Of a stretch of DNA of 56,877 nucleotides, positions 34,391-42,701 are shown one piece after another. Source of the stretch: JBECKQ01 sp040235375. Its GTDB lineage: Bacteria > Planctomycetota > Phycisphaerae > UBA1845. Both the position numbers and the translations under genes were made by a program. The DNA is taken from the NCBI GenBank assembly GCA_040235375.1, contig JBECKQ010000318.1:1-56877 (forward strand). The letters are read 5' to 3'. The notes beneath the pieces were generated by a model. It saw nothing but the letters and a program-made list of their open reading frames with translations. It made no database searches and was not told the DNA's origin. The number at the start of each line of letters is the position of its first letter. Positions within the stretch are counted from its first letter, which is position 1.

Positions 34391-35349
34391 GGTTGAACGC
34401 AATGCCGTCAGCATCGCGATTAGCTGCGTCAGGCGCTTGTTTCCGCCCCACTCTGCCCCATTTCGATCGAGCGGCCTTTTCGGCATCGTTCCGGCCGAAC
34501 GCGCTCGATTCCGATTCGGGCGAGTGTGCACACATTCGCTCGAAACCTCGCCTCGTGTTCCGCCGTTGGTGTTATCTGCGCGGGAACGCGCGGATTCCGT
34601 CTGCAGCGCGTCTGTCCTGCTACGTTCGGCAAGCGCATCGTTGTGGCGCGGCCTGTGCCGACCGCGTCGGCCGCCTCATCGTCAGTGGGTAAAAAAGGCG
34701 TGCGGCACCCCGAAAGTATTGGCGCGGTCAAAGGGTGCCGCAGCGAGTGGAAGGCTTGGTAATTTATGAGACGGCGCAAATGTTAAGCGAGGTTATTTTC
34801 CCACGGATTTCGCCGCCCCGTTTCATTATACGCGGTCGAAGACCCGAATCCACTTGCACCATGAATCCTCTTCGACCGTCGTCATCTGCTCCCGTGAAAC
34901 GTCCGTATCGCTCTGCCTGTCTCGCGTGGTTGAGTCGCGAAAGACACACATCCGCGACACTGTATCATCGGCTATTCGCCGCTGTTGTTTGTCCACGTCC
35001 GGCGAATTCTTTATCGGTCGCTTCGGCACTTTGCGTCCCGCGATTCCACAGACGGGCGCCCGTGCGCTATTGGCGACACCCATAAATCTGGGCGCAATCA
35101 CTCGCGTTTTCGCCGTCGATCCGCAGCACACGAATGCCACAGTCGGCACTGACGGCTGACGATTTCCTGAGCCGGAAATCCGTTAAAACCCGTCGTCTTT
35201 AACCCAGATCATTGGTTAGCTGAAGAGGTGATGCGCCGAGGTCTCACCTGCCCCAACCATTTGCCCCAACGTGAGTTATTGCAGTATAGCGATCGGTCTG
35301 GGCCGAAGCAACACAGAGCTGTACATTTTGTGAAAAAATGCCCCGAATC
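34391..35349. other. About 960 bp with no convincing gene
   Basis: This is the longest stretch without a supported gene in the window. Overlapping open frames on both strands lack ribosome binding sites and recognisable families. No RNase P, tmRNA or SRP RNA signature was found. A hairpin at 34701-34742 is annotated separately. The composition is a little more AT-rich than surrounding genes toward 34740-35220. Confidence 0.5.
34701..34742. other. 10-bp inverted repeat with 22-nt loop
   Basis: tgcggcaccc (34701-34710) and gggtgccgca (34733-34742) are exact reverse complements. A run of six A precedes it (34691-34696), so it would look like a weak terminator for minus-strand transcripts. It may equally be part of a small RNA. 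Confidence 0.5.
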
Positions 35350-36543
35350 TCAGTCTGTGCCATTTCCGCTCGCGGCCGAGACGGCCGGTGACATGAGTCG
35401 AAGGTCGCTGACCTCTGGGGGGCAGAGCAGCCGCACACGGGGGGCATGGCCGCGCTCCAGCCCGATTCCCCGCGACACGTAAAGCAGGTGACCATTGAGG
35501 TGCGACAGGCCGCCGGCCGCCACGCTTCGCGGAACGTGGCTCAGCGTCAGCAGCGGGCCGAGCCTGGGTATTTGAACCTGACCGCCGTGCGTGTGGCCGG
35601 AAACGATTAGGTCTACCCCCGATTCCCGACGAAAGGTGAGCGCCACGTCCGGATAGTGCGCGAGCAGAATGGTGAGAACGCCTTGGGGGAGGTTCCCGAG
35701 TTGATCGATCGTTTCCTGGGCTTCCCGAGAGTCGACGTGCAGCTCGAGGCCGCCGACCGCCACAGGCAGGCCGCGCCATTCCGTCTGCTCGATCTGATTG
35801 TGCAGGAAAGTGACGCACGTTCCCGCGGTAGCCCGCCACAGCCGCTCCGGGGTGTCACAATTGCCCTGCACGATGTAGACGCCGGCTGGTGCGTGTAGAG
35901 GCTGCAACAACCCCCGGATCCGGGGAAGCTCATTCTGGAAGGCCTCGGCGTTGCCTTGAAAAATGTCGCCCGGCATCAGGATGAGATCCGGCCTCAACTG
36001 CATTGCCCTGGCGACCGCGCCGCGCTCGTAGTCCGTCACGTGTGAGAACTGAAAATCTGCCAGGACGGCGATCGTCATTTCGGCCCCGGAATCGATCTTT
36101 CCGCATGGCACCGCGACGTGCTCGACACGGAGCGCATGCGGCTCGACGAACGTTGCGTAGACCGCGATCGGCGCCGGGAGCAGGGCGGCAAAGCCCACCA
36201 TCATTGCCGGCCACGTCGGCGGTACCCGTCCGGGACCCGGCAGTCCGACCCACCACAGGTAGAGCACCGCCGCCCCGATCAACGGCACGACGATCGCCAG
36301 ATCCAGGTACACAAGGTGCATCGCGCCGAAAACACCCGCGCCGGCGGCCATGAGCCCGCAGAGCTTCACCGCGCTAACCAGTACCGCGACGGCCACCGCT
36401 CTCGCCACATCGCCGAGACGCACTTCCCAGTGCAGCGCGAGCGCCGATGCCGTGCGCCGATAGACGATCCAAAACAAGGCGCTGATCGCAATTGCGGCAT
36501 CGAATGTGGTCGACCACAAGAGGACGAGGGTGAATCGTTCCAT
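35350..36543 (-). CDS. Membrane-anchored metallophosphoesterase (YkuE/YaeI-like)
   Basis: A 397-aa protein with four or five N-terminal hydrophobic segments (to about residue 132) and a C-terminal calcineurin-like phosphoesterase domain. Motifs in order: ADFQFS (Asp163; the usual D-x-H His is Gln165), PGDIF (192-195), GNCD (227-230; usual GNH[D/E], here Cys229), AHYPDV (His296), and SGHTHGGQ (316-322). Homologues of this type hydrolyse phosphate esters such as UDP-diacylglucosamine or phosphodiesters near the membrane. Two altered metal/catalytic positions make activity uncertain. It is divergent from the histidine kinase gene, 149 bp apart. Confidence 0.84.
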   Translation of the reverse strand: MERFTLVLLWSTTFDAAIAISALFWIVYRRTASALALHWEVRLGDVARAVAVAVLVSAVKLCGLMAAGAGVFGAMHLVYLDLAIVVPLIGAAVLYLWWVGLPGPGRVPPTWPAMMVGFAALLPAPIAVYATFVEPHALRVEHVAVPCGKIDSGAEMTIAVLADFQFSHVTDYERGAVARAMQLRPDLILMPGDIFQGNAEAFQNELPRIRGLLQPLHAPAGVYIVQGNCDTPERLWRATAGTCVTFLHNQIEQTEWRGLPVAVGGLELHVDSREAQETIDQLGNLPQGVLTILLAHYPDVALTFRRESGVDLIVSGHTHGGQVQIPRLGPLLTLSHVPRSVAAGGLSHLNGHLLYVSRGIGLERGHAPRVRLLCPPEVSDLRLMSPAVSAASGNGTD

Positions 36544-36692
36544 GACAAATGCGGCGCGGAGCCCCTGGCGGTGCAGTGAACGCCCTCCCCATCCGGGGGA
36601 TGGGGTTCGCGATCGGTGCCACCACGATTATACTGAATCGGGCAAAGGCCGCGGCAACAGCCCCTTTTTTGGGCGACGACCTCCGGTGGATC

Positions 36693-38273
36693 ATGGCCAG
36701 ACGCGCATTGATGAAGATTTCGCTCGCCGCCAAGTGTCAGATCCTGTTTGCGGGAGCCGTTCTCGCCATCCTGGCCGCCACGCTGATCATCCCGTGGATG
36801 CGGATGGGCGACCTGACGCTCGAGCGGTATCTGCGCATCGCCAAGGAGATGGCAACCATCGCCCTGCTCGAGGCCGACTGGCAAGGCCAGACCTGGCAAC
36901 AGGCTCAGCAGGATCTGAACGCCGTCTGGCCACAGTACGCCAAGCTCGGCGAAGGGGACTTCTCCCTCAAACCGCCCCAGTTGATCTCCGCGAACGAAAT
37001 GCAGTTTCTCTCGCTCGCCGCCCCGCGGGGCTTTATCGCCGAGACGGCCGCGAAGCTCCAGGCGGATCGCCACGCGCTGTACCAGTTCAAACTCGATCGC
37101 AACGAGGAGGGGCGCGACGAGTTTCGACTCGCCATGGCCGTCCGCGCGCTGGAGGGTGAAAAAGACCCCGGCTCCCTCAAGGGATTGATCGAGGTACGCG
37201 TGCCGATCGATCCTGAGCCGGCATTCCTTAACCTGGGCGTTCTGATCGCAGCCCTGTGCTGCGGCGCGTTGCTGGCCCTGCTCGTGTTCTACCTGGTGAC
37301 GCAGAAGCTCCTTCTTTCACCGGTCCGCAAGCTTCGACGCCTGGCGGAGCAGGTCACCACGGGCGACATGGAGGCACGCGCCACCATCCAGACCGGCGAC
37401 GAGTTCGAAGAGCTCGGCTCCGCGTTCAACGACATGCTCGTGCACCTGCAGAGTACGCAGGAGGAGCTGCGTAAGAGCAACCGCTCGCTCGACACGCGTC
37501 TGGGGGAATTGGCAGAGACGAACGTGGCCCTCTTCGAGAGCAACCGGGTCAAGAGCGAGTTCATCGCCAACGTAAGCCACGAGCTGCGCACGCCGCTGGT
37601 ATCGATCATCGGATTCGCCGAACTGCTGGCCGACGCCGGTCAGCGGGCGGGCGACTCCGATCGGCTGAAGCGCTACGCGACGAACATCCTGACCAGCGGG
37701 CGGATGCTGCTGGACATCATCAACGATCTGCTGGACCTGGCGAAAATCGAGGCCGGCAAACTCGAACTGCACATATCCCTCGTGGACGTTGCGGAATCCT
37801 GTCGCGACCTGATCGACTTCGTGACCCCGCTGGCCGACAAGAAGGGACTGTCGCTCGATCTGGACATGCCCGACGAGATTCCGAAGATGTCATCGGACGC
37901 CGGCCGGCTCAAGCAGATCCTCTATAACCTCCTGAGCAACGCAATCAAGTTCACGCCCGAGGGGGGCGCGGTGAAGCTCATGGTGCGTCCGGAAAACGGA
38001 GAGCTGATGACCTTCGCGGTGCGCGATACCGGCCCCGGCATTCCGGAGGCAGAGCACGCCGCCGTGTTCGAGAAGTTCCGGCAGGGCGATTCGTCCATGA
38101 CGCGGGAATACAGCGGCACGGGCCTCGGTCTGCCCATCACGCGCGAACTGTGCGCCATGCTCGGCGGAAGCGTGCGCCTGGAGAGCCGGGTCGGCGAGGG
38201 CAGCACGTTCTCCGTGCGCCTGCCGATCCGCGCGCCGACGGACGTTTCCGTCCCCGTCGTCAACCTGACGTAA
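36693..38273 (+). CDS. Membrane sensor histidine kinase (orphan)
   Basis: A 526-aa two-component kinase. A first membrane helix (about residues 13-33), an extracytoplasmic sensor region, a second helix (about 178-203), a HAMP domain (SPVRKLRRLAEQVTTGDM...), a short coiled coil and a HisKA domain with FIANVSHELRTP (His296) follow. The ATPase domain has N-box YNLLSNAIKFTP, G1 DTGPGIP, F-box FEKFRQGD and G2 GTGLGLPI. No response regulator gene adjoins it. Start ATG 36693 gives MARRALMKIS; a frame open to 36549 and ATG 36711 are alternatives. Confidence 0.92.
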   Translation: MARRALMKISLAAKCQILFAGAVLAILAATLIIPWMRMGDLTLERYLRIAKEMATIALLEADWQGQTWQQAQQDLNAVWPQYAKLGEGDFSLKPPQLISANEMQFLSLAAPRGFIAETAAKLQADRHALYQFKLDRNEEGRDEFRLAMAVRALEGEKDPGSLKGLIEVRVPIDPEPAFLNLGVLIAALCCGALLALLVFYLVTQKLLLSPVRKLRRLAEQVTTGDMEARATIQTGDEFEELGSAFNDMLVHLQSTQEELRKSNRSLDTRLGELAETNVALFESNRVKSEFIANVSHELRTPLVSIIGFAELLADAGQRAGDSDRLKRYATNILTSGRMLLDIINDLLDLAKIEAGKLELHISLVDVAESCRDLIDFVTPLADKKGLSLDLDMPDEIPKMSSDAGRLKQILYNLLSNAIKFTPEGGAVKLMVRPENGELMTFAVRDTGPGIPEAEHAAVFEKFRQGDSSMTREYSGTGLGLPITRELCAMLGGSVRLESRVGEGSTFSVRLPIRAPTDVSVPVVNLT

Positions 38274-38301
38274 CGCACTGCGTGCCTCGACACCCCACGA
38301 C

Positions 38302-38841
38302 TTACAGCGAGACGTTGAACGTCAGCGAGCCAATGATCACCGTCCCGTCCACCGGGGAGACGATGTCAACGCACAGGCTGAGTTGTCCCGAATTCAACAG
38401 GTCGATCGTTGCCTGCGAGAGGGTGACGGTCGGTGGATCCACCGATACCGGCACGTAGTTGCTGTCGAGGGCAACGGTGAACGGGCCGTACTGCTCGCCG
38501 GTGTCGCAGACCGTTGCGACCGAGTCAAAGTCGTCTACGCGGACGGTGATCTCCAGGGCGAGCTGGTCCTGAAGCACGGACGCCGTCTTCGCGCTCTGTG
38601 TGGGATTCACCGTAATGACGTCAGGGTCGAGGGCAATGGATCCGCCACCAATCTGGAGGCCGCCGGTGTCGAACGTGGTTTGGAAGCTCTTCTGCTCCGG
38701 CGTATTCGCCTGAACGCTGAATGTTGACGCGCTGCCGAGCCCGACATCGACGGGAATCGTAATGAGGCTTGGGCCGCAGCCGCCGCTCTGCCAACCCACC
38801 ACGGCGACCAGCGCCACGAGAGTCCATAGTTTCGCGCGCAT
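38302..38841 (-). CDS. Small lipoprotein of unknown function
   Basis: A 179-aa predicted lipoprotein. MRAKLWTLVALVAVVG is the signal core and SGGC the lipobox at about residues 21-24. The mature domain is rich in Thr, Val and Asp and looks like a beta-sandwich; no family is recognised. It ends 28 nt from the histidine kinase stop, convergent. An AGGAGG site lies 7 nt before ATG 38841, and the frame upstream of it is rejected. Confidence 0.75.
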   Translation of the reverse strand: MRAKLWTLVALVAVVGWQSGGCGPSLITIPVDVGLGSASTFSVQANTPEQKSFQTTFDTGGLQIGGGSIALDPDVITVNPTQSAKTASVLQDQLALEITVRVDDFDSVATVCDTGEQYGPFTVALDSNYVPVSVDPPTVTLSQATIDLLNSGQLSLCVDIVSPVDGTVIIGSLTFNVSL

Positions 38842-39029
38842 CGATTCGTCCTCCTGAGTTGCCTGGTTCTTCTCTTCCGCCGGCAAGTTGACCGCAAATT
38901 GCGCCGGCTCCGGCCCGATCTCTGCCCGACTTTCTACCGCCGGCCCAGGATCGGGGCAAGCGGTATCCTGGCCTGACCCAGTGACGAATCCCGGCATGCC
39001 AAGCTTGCCCCCGTCTCGGCCCGGAATGT

Positions 39030-39815
39030 CTACTTGAGCTCGATCGCTGTGCCGGGTGGCGGTCTGAAGCGATCCTGGGCGCTGCCGCCGTTGACCGAAA
39101 CCTCGAGCAGGCCGCTGCTGCCGACCAGCGCGATCGGTTCGCCGGGGGCTACGTCGGCGTACGTTTGCCGCACGGGTCCGACGGACGTTTCGGCCACGTA
39201 CACGTGCGCGTCCGGCCGCCAGCGGTAGATCGGTTTCAAGTCGTCCACGCCGATGTTCGTGATCAGGTTGCCGAAACCGTCGACGTGGATGATCTGTCCG
39301 AGAAGGCAGTGGTCATGCGTCACGACAGCGTGGGCGATTTTGAGCGCGTCCACCCGGTCCGTCAGCGGGCCGAACTCCTGCAGACGCCGGCCCGCGGCCA
39401 GGTGGGCGGCCGCGGGCGCCATTACGTCCCGCCCATGGAAGGTGCTGGACACCAGGGGCATCATCAGCCGCGGGTTTTCGAGCACGCGCACCTCCTCGGC
39501 CGGCAACTGCTGGTGCAGAAAGCTGATCAGCCCGTTGTCGGGGGCCACCACGAACTGCCCGCCGTACCGCCCGACAATGATCCGCCGGGCCGTGCCGACG
39601 CCCGGGTCAACGACGGCCAGGTGCACGGTACCGGGCGGAAACCACTTGGCCGTTTCACAAAGCACGAACGCTCCGTGCAGCACGTCGTGCCGGGGAATGT
39701 CATGCGTGACGTCCACGATCGTGGTTTTGGGCGCGATTTGAAGAATCACGCCCTTCATGGCGGCTGCGTAGTGATCGCGCCATCCGAAGTCGGTAATGAT
39801 CGTGACGATCGGCAT
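39030..39815 (-). CDS. S-adenosyl-L-methionine hydrolase (SAM hydroxide adenosyltransferase, DUF62)
   Basis: A 261-aa enzyme of the family that includes fluorinase and chlorinase; non-halogenating members split SAM to adenosine and methionine using water. The Asp-Arg-His triad is visible: VVDPGVGTARR (Asp and Arg) and TFHGRDVMAPAAAHLA (His). The N-terminal ITDFGWRDHYAAAMKG and C-terminal IHVDGFGNLITNI are also conserved. The 20-odd-residue loop that marks fluorinases is not evident, so a hydrolase is preferred. ATG 39815 has AGGGAAAG about 8 nt upstream; the longer frame to 39863 is not used. It diverges from pcm, about 156 bp apart. Confidence 0.9.
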   Translation of the reverse strand: MPIVTIITDFGWRDHYAAAMKGVILQIAPKTTIVDVTHDIPRHDVLHGAFVLCETAKWFPPGTVHLAVVDPGVGTARRIIVGRYGGQFVVAPDNGLISFLHQQLPAEEVRVLENPRLMMPLVSSTFHGRDVMAPAAAHLAAGRRLQEFGPLTDRVDALKIAHAVVTHDHCLLGQIIHVDGFGNLITNIGVDDLKPIYRWRPDAHVYVAETSVGPVRQTYADVAPGEPIALVGSSGLLEVSVNGGSAQDRFRPPPGTAIELK

Positions 39816-39971
39816 CGTTGTTCTTTCCCTGTTCACCCACGGCGGCGAGGTCGACGCCGACACATTGCCGCGTTAGGCTTATTCAGGCAGTCGGAGGCAC
39901 CTCGCGACTGCTACGACGGTGGTGATTCGAACACAACTGCGCAAGCCGTTCAAGGGCTCTTGGAGACCGCC

Positions 39972-40652
39972 GTGTCCGAAGGCGAAACGACAACGGACGA
40001 CGCCTGGCGCCGCGCGCGCGACCGCGAGCAGATGATCGAATCGCAAATCGCCGCTCGGGGCGTGCGCGACCCGTCCGTTCTGGATGCCGTTCGGGCCGTT
40101 CCGCGAGAGTTGTTCGTGCCCGAGGCGTACCACAACGAAGCCTACGAAGATCGGGCCCTGCCGATCGGCCCAAACCAGACGATTTCTCAGCCTTACATCG
40201 TCGCCTACATGACGTATCAGCTCGAGGTCCGCCCCAGCGACACGATTCTGGAAGTGGGCACGGGAACCGGCTACCAGGCGGCCATTCTGGCGCGCCTGGC
40301 CTCGATCGTGCACACGATCGAGCTTGACGTCAGGCTGTCCGCCATGGCGAAAACGCGGCTCGAGGCCCTCGGTGCCCGGAACGTGCACTTTCACGTCGGC
40401 GACGGGACGCTCGGCTATCCGCCCGCGGCGCCGTACGACCGGATCATGGTCACGGCCGGCTGCCCTTCGGTGCCTCCCGCTCTGTTCGAGCAACTCGCCC
40501 GTGACGGCATTATGGTCGTGCCGGTCGGCGAAAACGAAACGCAGACCCTGCTGCGGATCGCCAGGCGGCCGAACGGCATGGTGGAAACACCGCTGATCGC
40601 GTGCCGTTTTGTGCGACTGACAGGGGCGCAGGGGTGGCCCGACCGGCCCTAG
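39972..40652 (+). CDS. pcm: Protein-L-isoaspartate O-methyltransferase
   Basis: A 226-aa SAM-dependent repair enzyme for isoaspartyl residues. VPRELFVPEAYHNEAYEDRALPIG and QTISQPYIVAYMTYQL are the family's substrate regions; LEVGTGTGYQAAILA is the SAM-binding motif I, and GDGTLGYPPAAPYDRIMVTAG motif II/III. GTG 39972 fits the family's length and has GGAG 6 nt upstream; the same frame runs far upstream to 39165 but there it is antisense to the SAM hydrolase gene. Confidence 0.94.
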   Translation: MSEGETTTDDAWRRARDREQMIESQIAARGVRDPSVLDAVRAVPRELFVPEAYHNEAYEDRALPIGPNQTISQPYIVAYMTYQLEVRPSDTILEVGTGTGYQAAILARLASIVHTIELDVRLSAMAKTRLEALGARNVHFHVGDGTLGYPPAAPYDRIMVTAGCPSVPPALFEQLARDGIMVVPVGENETQTLLRIARRPNGMVETPLIACRFVRLTGAQGWPDRP

Positions 40653-40711
40653 TGCTGCTCGGTGGGAGGATCGCCGCCCGAAGCCGGGGCGGACGCGGGC
40701 GTGGGCTTACT

Positions 40712-40963
40712 TCACCTCACGGCGGCGGCCTGCATCAGCGTCTGCTCGATCTTCGCGGCGAGCGACTCGACGTTGATCGAGCCAGGCACGCATTCGCACG
40801 GAATGATGATGCGCGGCGCCGTCTTGCTTTCGCTCACCACAAACCGCTCCCCCACGACAACGCTGGTCAGCGAGATCTTGACGTTCAGGTTGCCGAACTC
40901 TTTCGTGGCGTTGCCGGCGAGCTTGTTCGCACCGGCATGGCCATCGGATGATTCGGCGGTCAA
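40712..40963 (-). CDS. Small hypothetical protein, start uncertain
   Basis: The last roughly 80 residues on this frame have the codon pattern of a real gene and read as a compact alpha/beta domain (FGNLNVKISLTSVVVGER, then ESLAAKIEQTLMQAAAVR). No family recognised. The start is not clear: TTG 40963 is a weak candidate, and the frame is open up to 41143 through the end of the zinc-ribbon gene. It follows that gene by about 75 nt on the same strand, so they may be cotranscribed; a frameshift hiding the true start is possible. Confidence 0.45.
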   Translation of the reverse strand: MTAESSDGHAGANKLAGNATKEFGNLNVKISLTSVVVGERFVVSESKTAPRIIIPCECVPGSINVESLAAKIEQTLMQAAAVR

Positions 40964-41037
40964 CTCCAGCCGGAGTGGGCTACTTCCTTGGGCGAGTCGT
41001 CCGCTCCACAGAAGACCCGGATCTGTCGGTCGCAGGT

Positions 41038-41532
41038 TCAGTCCGACCGCGCGGCCCCGTGGTGCTGCGACCACGCGTCGCGACGCCGCACGGTGGGCTG
41101 GCCACATCGCGGGCAAAGGACGTCTCCGTTCGACGCGGTCCATTCGGAATCGGGATATCGGAACGATGTGATCTTCTCGGTGGACGCCTGCGGGTGCGAG
41201 CCGGCCACTGCCACGCGGACGATCCTGACCTGTGCGTCAAATGCGTGCCCGCAATGAGGGCACCGGTAGGGGAGCTGGATGTGGCACCGGCCATCGCACT
41301 GGCGGCATGGACGTGAGCCGTAGCGCCCCAGCTCAAAGAATCGGTGCTCAGGGTGTTTCTCGCAAACCCACAAGACGCGAACGGACTCCAACGTTCGCTG
41401 CGGCGCAACCGTCGCGGGCCTTTCGGCAAGCGACAGCCAGATGAGGACGGCAATGATGGCGCCACCCAGCGCAGACGCGATGCTTATCCTCCGGGTTCGA
41501 CGCTGCTCTTTGTCGAGCGGTATCTTGACCAT
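41038..41532 (-). CDS. Membrane-anchored zinc-ribbon protein
   Basis: A 164-aa protein with a basic start, one membrane helix (SIASALGGAIIAVLIWLSLA, about residues 17-36) and three or four Cys pairs: WVCEKH, CRQCDGRC, YRCPHCGH and LCPRCGQP. The last two look like one zinc ribbon. It shares the arrangement of small membrane zinc-ribbon proteins but no function can be read. ATG 41532 lies 23 nt downstream of the pseudopilin stop (41555), suggesting one transcript. Confidence 0.7.
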   Translation of the reverse strand: MVKIPLDKEQRRTRRISIASALGGAIIAVLIWLSLAERPATVAPQRTLESVRVLWVCEKHPEHRFFELGRYGSRPCRQCDGRCHIQLPYRCPHCGHAFDAQVRIVRVAVAGSHPQASTEKITSFRYPDSEWTASNGDVLCPRCGQPTVRRRDAWSQHHGAARSD

Positions 41533-41554
41533 TGAGGCGGGAGGGGCGAACCGG

Positions 41555-42430
41555 CTACGGGAACGTCAACCGCCCGGTCCACCAGAACGCGTTCGACTCC
41601 GCGAACGAATAGTGGGCCATCTCGAAGTCGAGGCAGAGTGAGCAGCCTCGGTTTGCACAATAGTCGTAGTAATCGCGGATCACGCGCCGCAGCGCCGGGT
41701 TCGTATCGACTTCCTTGATGTTGCCCAGCACCGTCAGCACGTTGATCTTGTCCCGATGCCGTCCGGTGAGCCACGGCGTGACCTGTTGAGGGGAGCCCGC
41801 GCAGTATTGATCGTCTACGGCGAGTCGACCGTAGTTACGCTGCGGTCCCGCGCCCGCTCCCAGCGACCCGCCTCCGGTTGGGACCGTCTGGTCCGGTCCC
41901 ATGTCGGCCAGGAGCATCGTGTCGGCCGGGTGCTTCGGCGAATACTGGGCGGTATTGGCCAGGCAGGCGTTGGGGCTGGACGCTATGAAGTCATTGAAGC
42001 CGTAGCTCGAGCTGTTCCCGATGTCCGCCCCGGGCGTGTTGAGCGTATTGCGGAAGACCGTTGCCCATGGGTCCTCCGGGCAGATCAGCGCTCCTTTGCC
42101 GGCCGGCTGATGAAGGAAAAGCGTCTGGGCCCAGGTTGTCCCCGTGTTCGATTTTTCCAATGGAACGATCGGGTAGCGCCCGTTGTTGTCCGTCTGGTAC
42201 ATGTCCAGCGAACGATACAGATCCTTGAGGTTCGACTTGCACACGGTGGACCGGGCTTGACGAACGGAGACGCGCACGCTCGGCAGCATCATCGCCAGCA
42301 GCAACGAGATGATTGCCGCCACGACCAGTAACTCGACCAGTGTGAACCCCTTAGGGTTGACCCGGCCCCGCCCGGCGCGCACACGCCGATCCCACATGTC
42401 GGGGTGGACGTAGCACATCGTGTTCCGCAT
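41555..42430 (-). CDS. Type II secretion/type IV pilin-like prepilin protein
   Basis: A 291-aa protein with a prepilin leader cleaved before Phe: NPKGFTLVELLVVAAIIS, with the Glu at +5, then a hydrophobic helix. The C-terminal half resembles planctomycete pseudopilins with an H-X9-DG end motif, here degenerate as RHRDKINVLTVLGN with the DG replaced. Several Cys and aromatic residues follow (CANRGCSLCLDFEMA), unusual for this class. The start could be any of ATG 42430, 42418 or 42397; no ribosome binding site decides. It is divergent from the radical SAM gene. Confidence 0.78.
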   Translation of the reverse strand: MRNTMCYVHPDMWDRRVRAGRGRVNPKGFTLVELLVVAAIISLLLAMMLPSVRVSVRQARSTVCKSNLKDLYRSLDMYQTDNNGRYPIVPLEKSNTGTTWAQTLFLHQPAGKGALICPEDPWATVFRNTLNTPGADIGNSSSYGFNDFIASSPNACLANTAQYSPKHPADTMLLADMGPDQTVPTGGGSLGAGAGPQRNYGRLAVDDQYCAGSPQQVTPWLTGRHRDKINVLTVLGNIKEVDTNPALRRVIRDYYDYCANRGCSLCLDFEMAHYSFAESNAFWWTGRLTFP

Positions 42431-42652
42431 ATAAATTACATCGAACGACAAACTCACGCAACAAAATACTGCTGCCCGAATTTTCTTTTATCAGCTGCGC
42501 GCCCCCACCACCTCAGCGCTCGATTGACCAGGGAACCCGGTTTCCCAACACTGACACCCGCAACACTGGCGGGCTCCTAGATGTACGTATTATGTTCGCA
42601 TCGACATGGTCCAACGCCGGTCGGCCCCGCTTTGCGCTCCCCCGCCGCCCAC

Positions 42653-42701
42653 TATAATCCGCGACAGGAGAGGTCCCATCGTGAAACTCGGGCGACACTA
42701 A
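42653..42701 (+). promoter_or_regulatory. -10 element and six-codon leader ORF before the radical SAM gene
   Basis: TATAAT (42653-42658) sits in the intergenic region; a strong AGGAGAGG (42666-42673) follows, then GTG 42681, which begins a six-codon frame (MKLGRH) ending in TAA at 42699-42701. The ATG of the large gene begins at the next base. The ribosome binding site is 7 nt from the GTG but 28 nt from the ATG, so translation of the big gene is probably coupled to the leader. Confidence 0.4.

Noticed and set aside
34681..34760. Possible cyclic-dinucleotide riboswitch-like hairpin
   Set aside because: Only one stem matches and there is no downstream gene in the right orientation with a conserved core; kept only as an inverted repeat.
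39165..39971. Upstream part of the long frame that contains pcm
   Set aside because: It is antisense to the SAM hydrolase gene, and Pcm proteins have no such extension.
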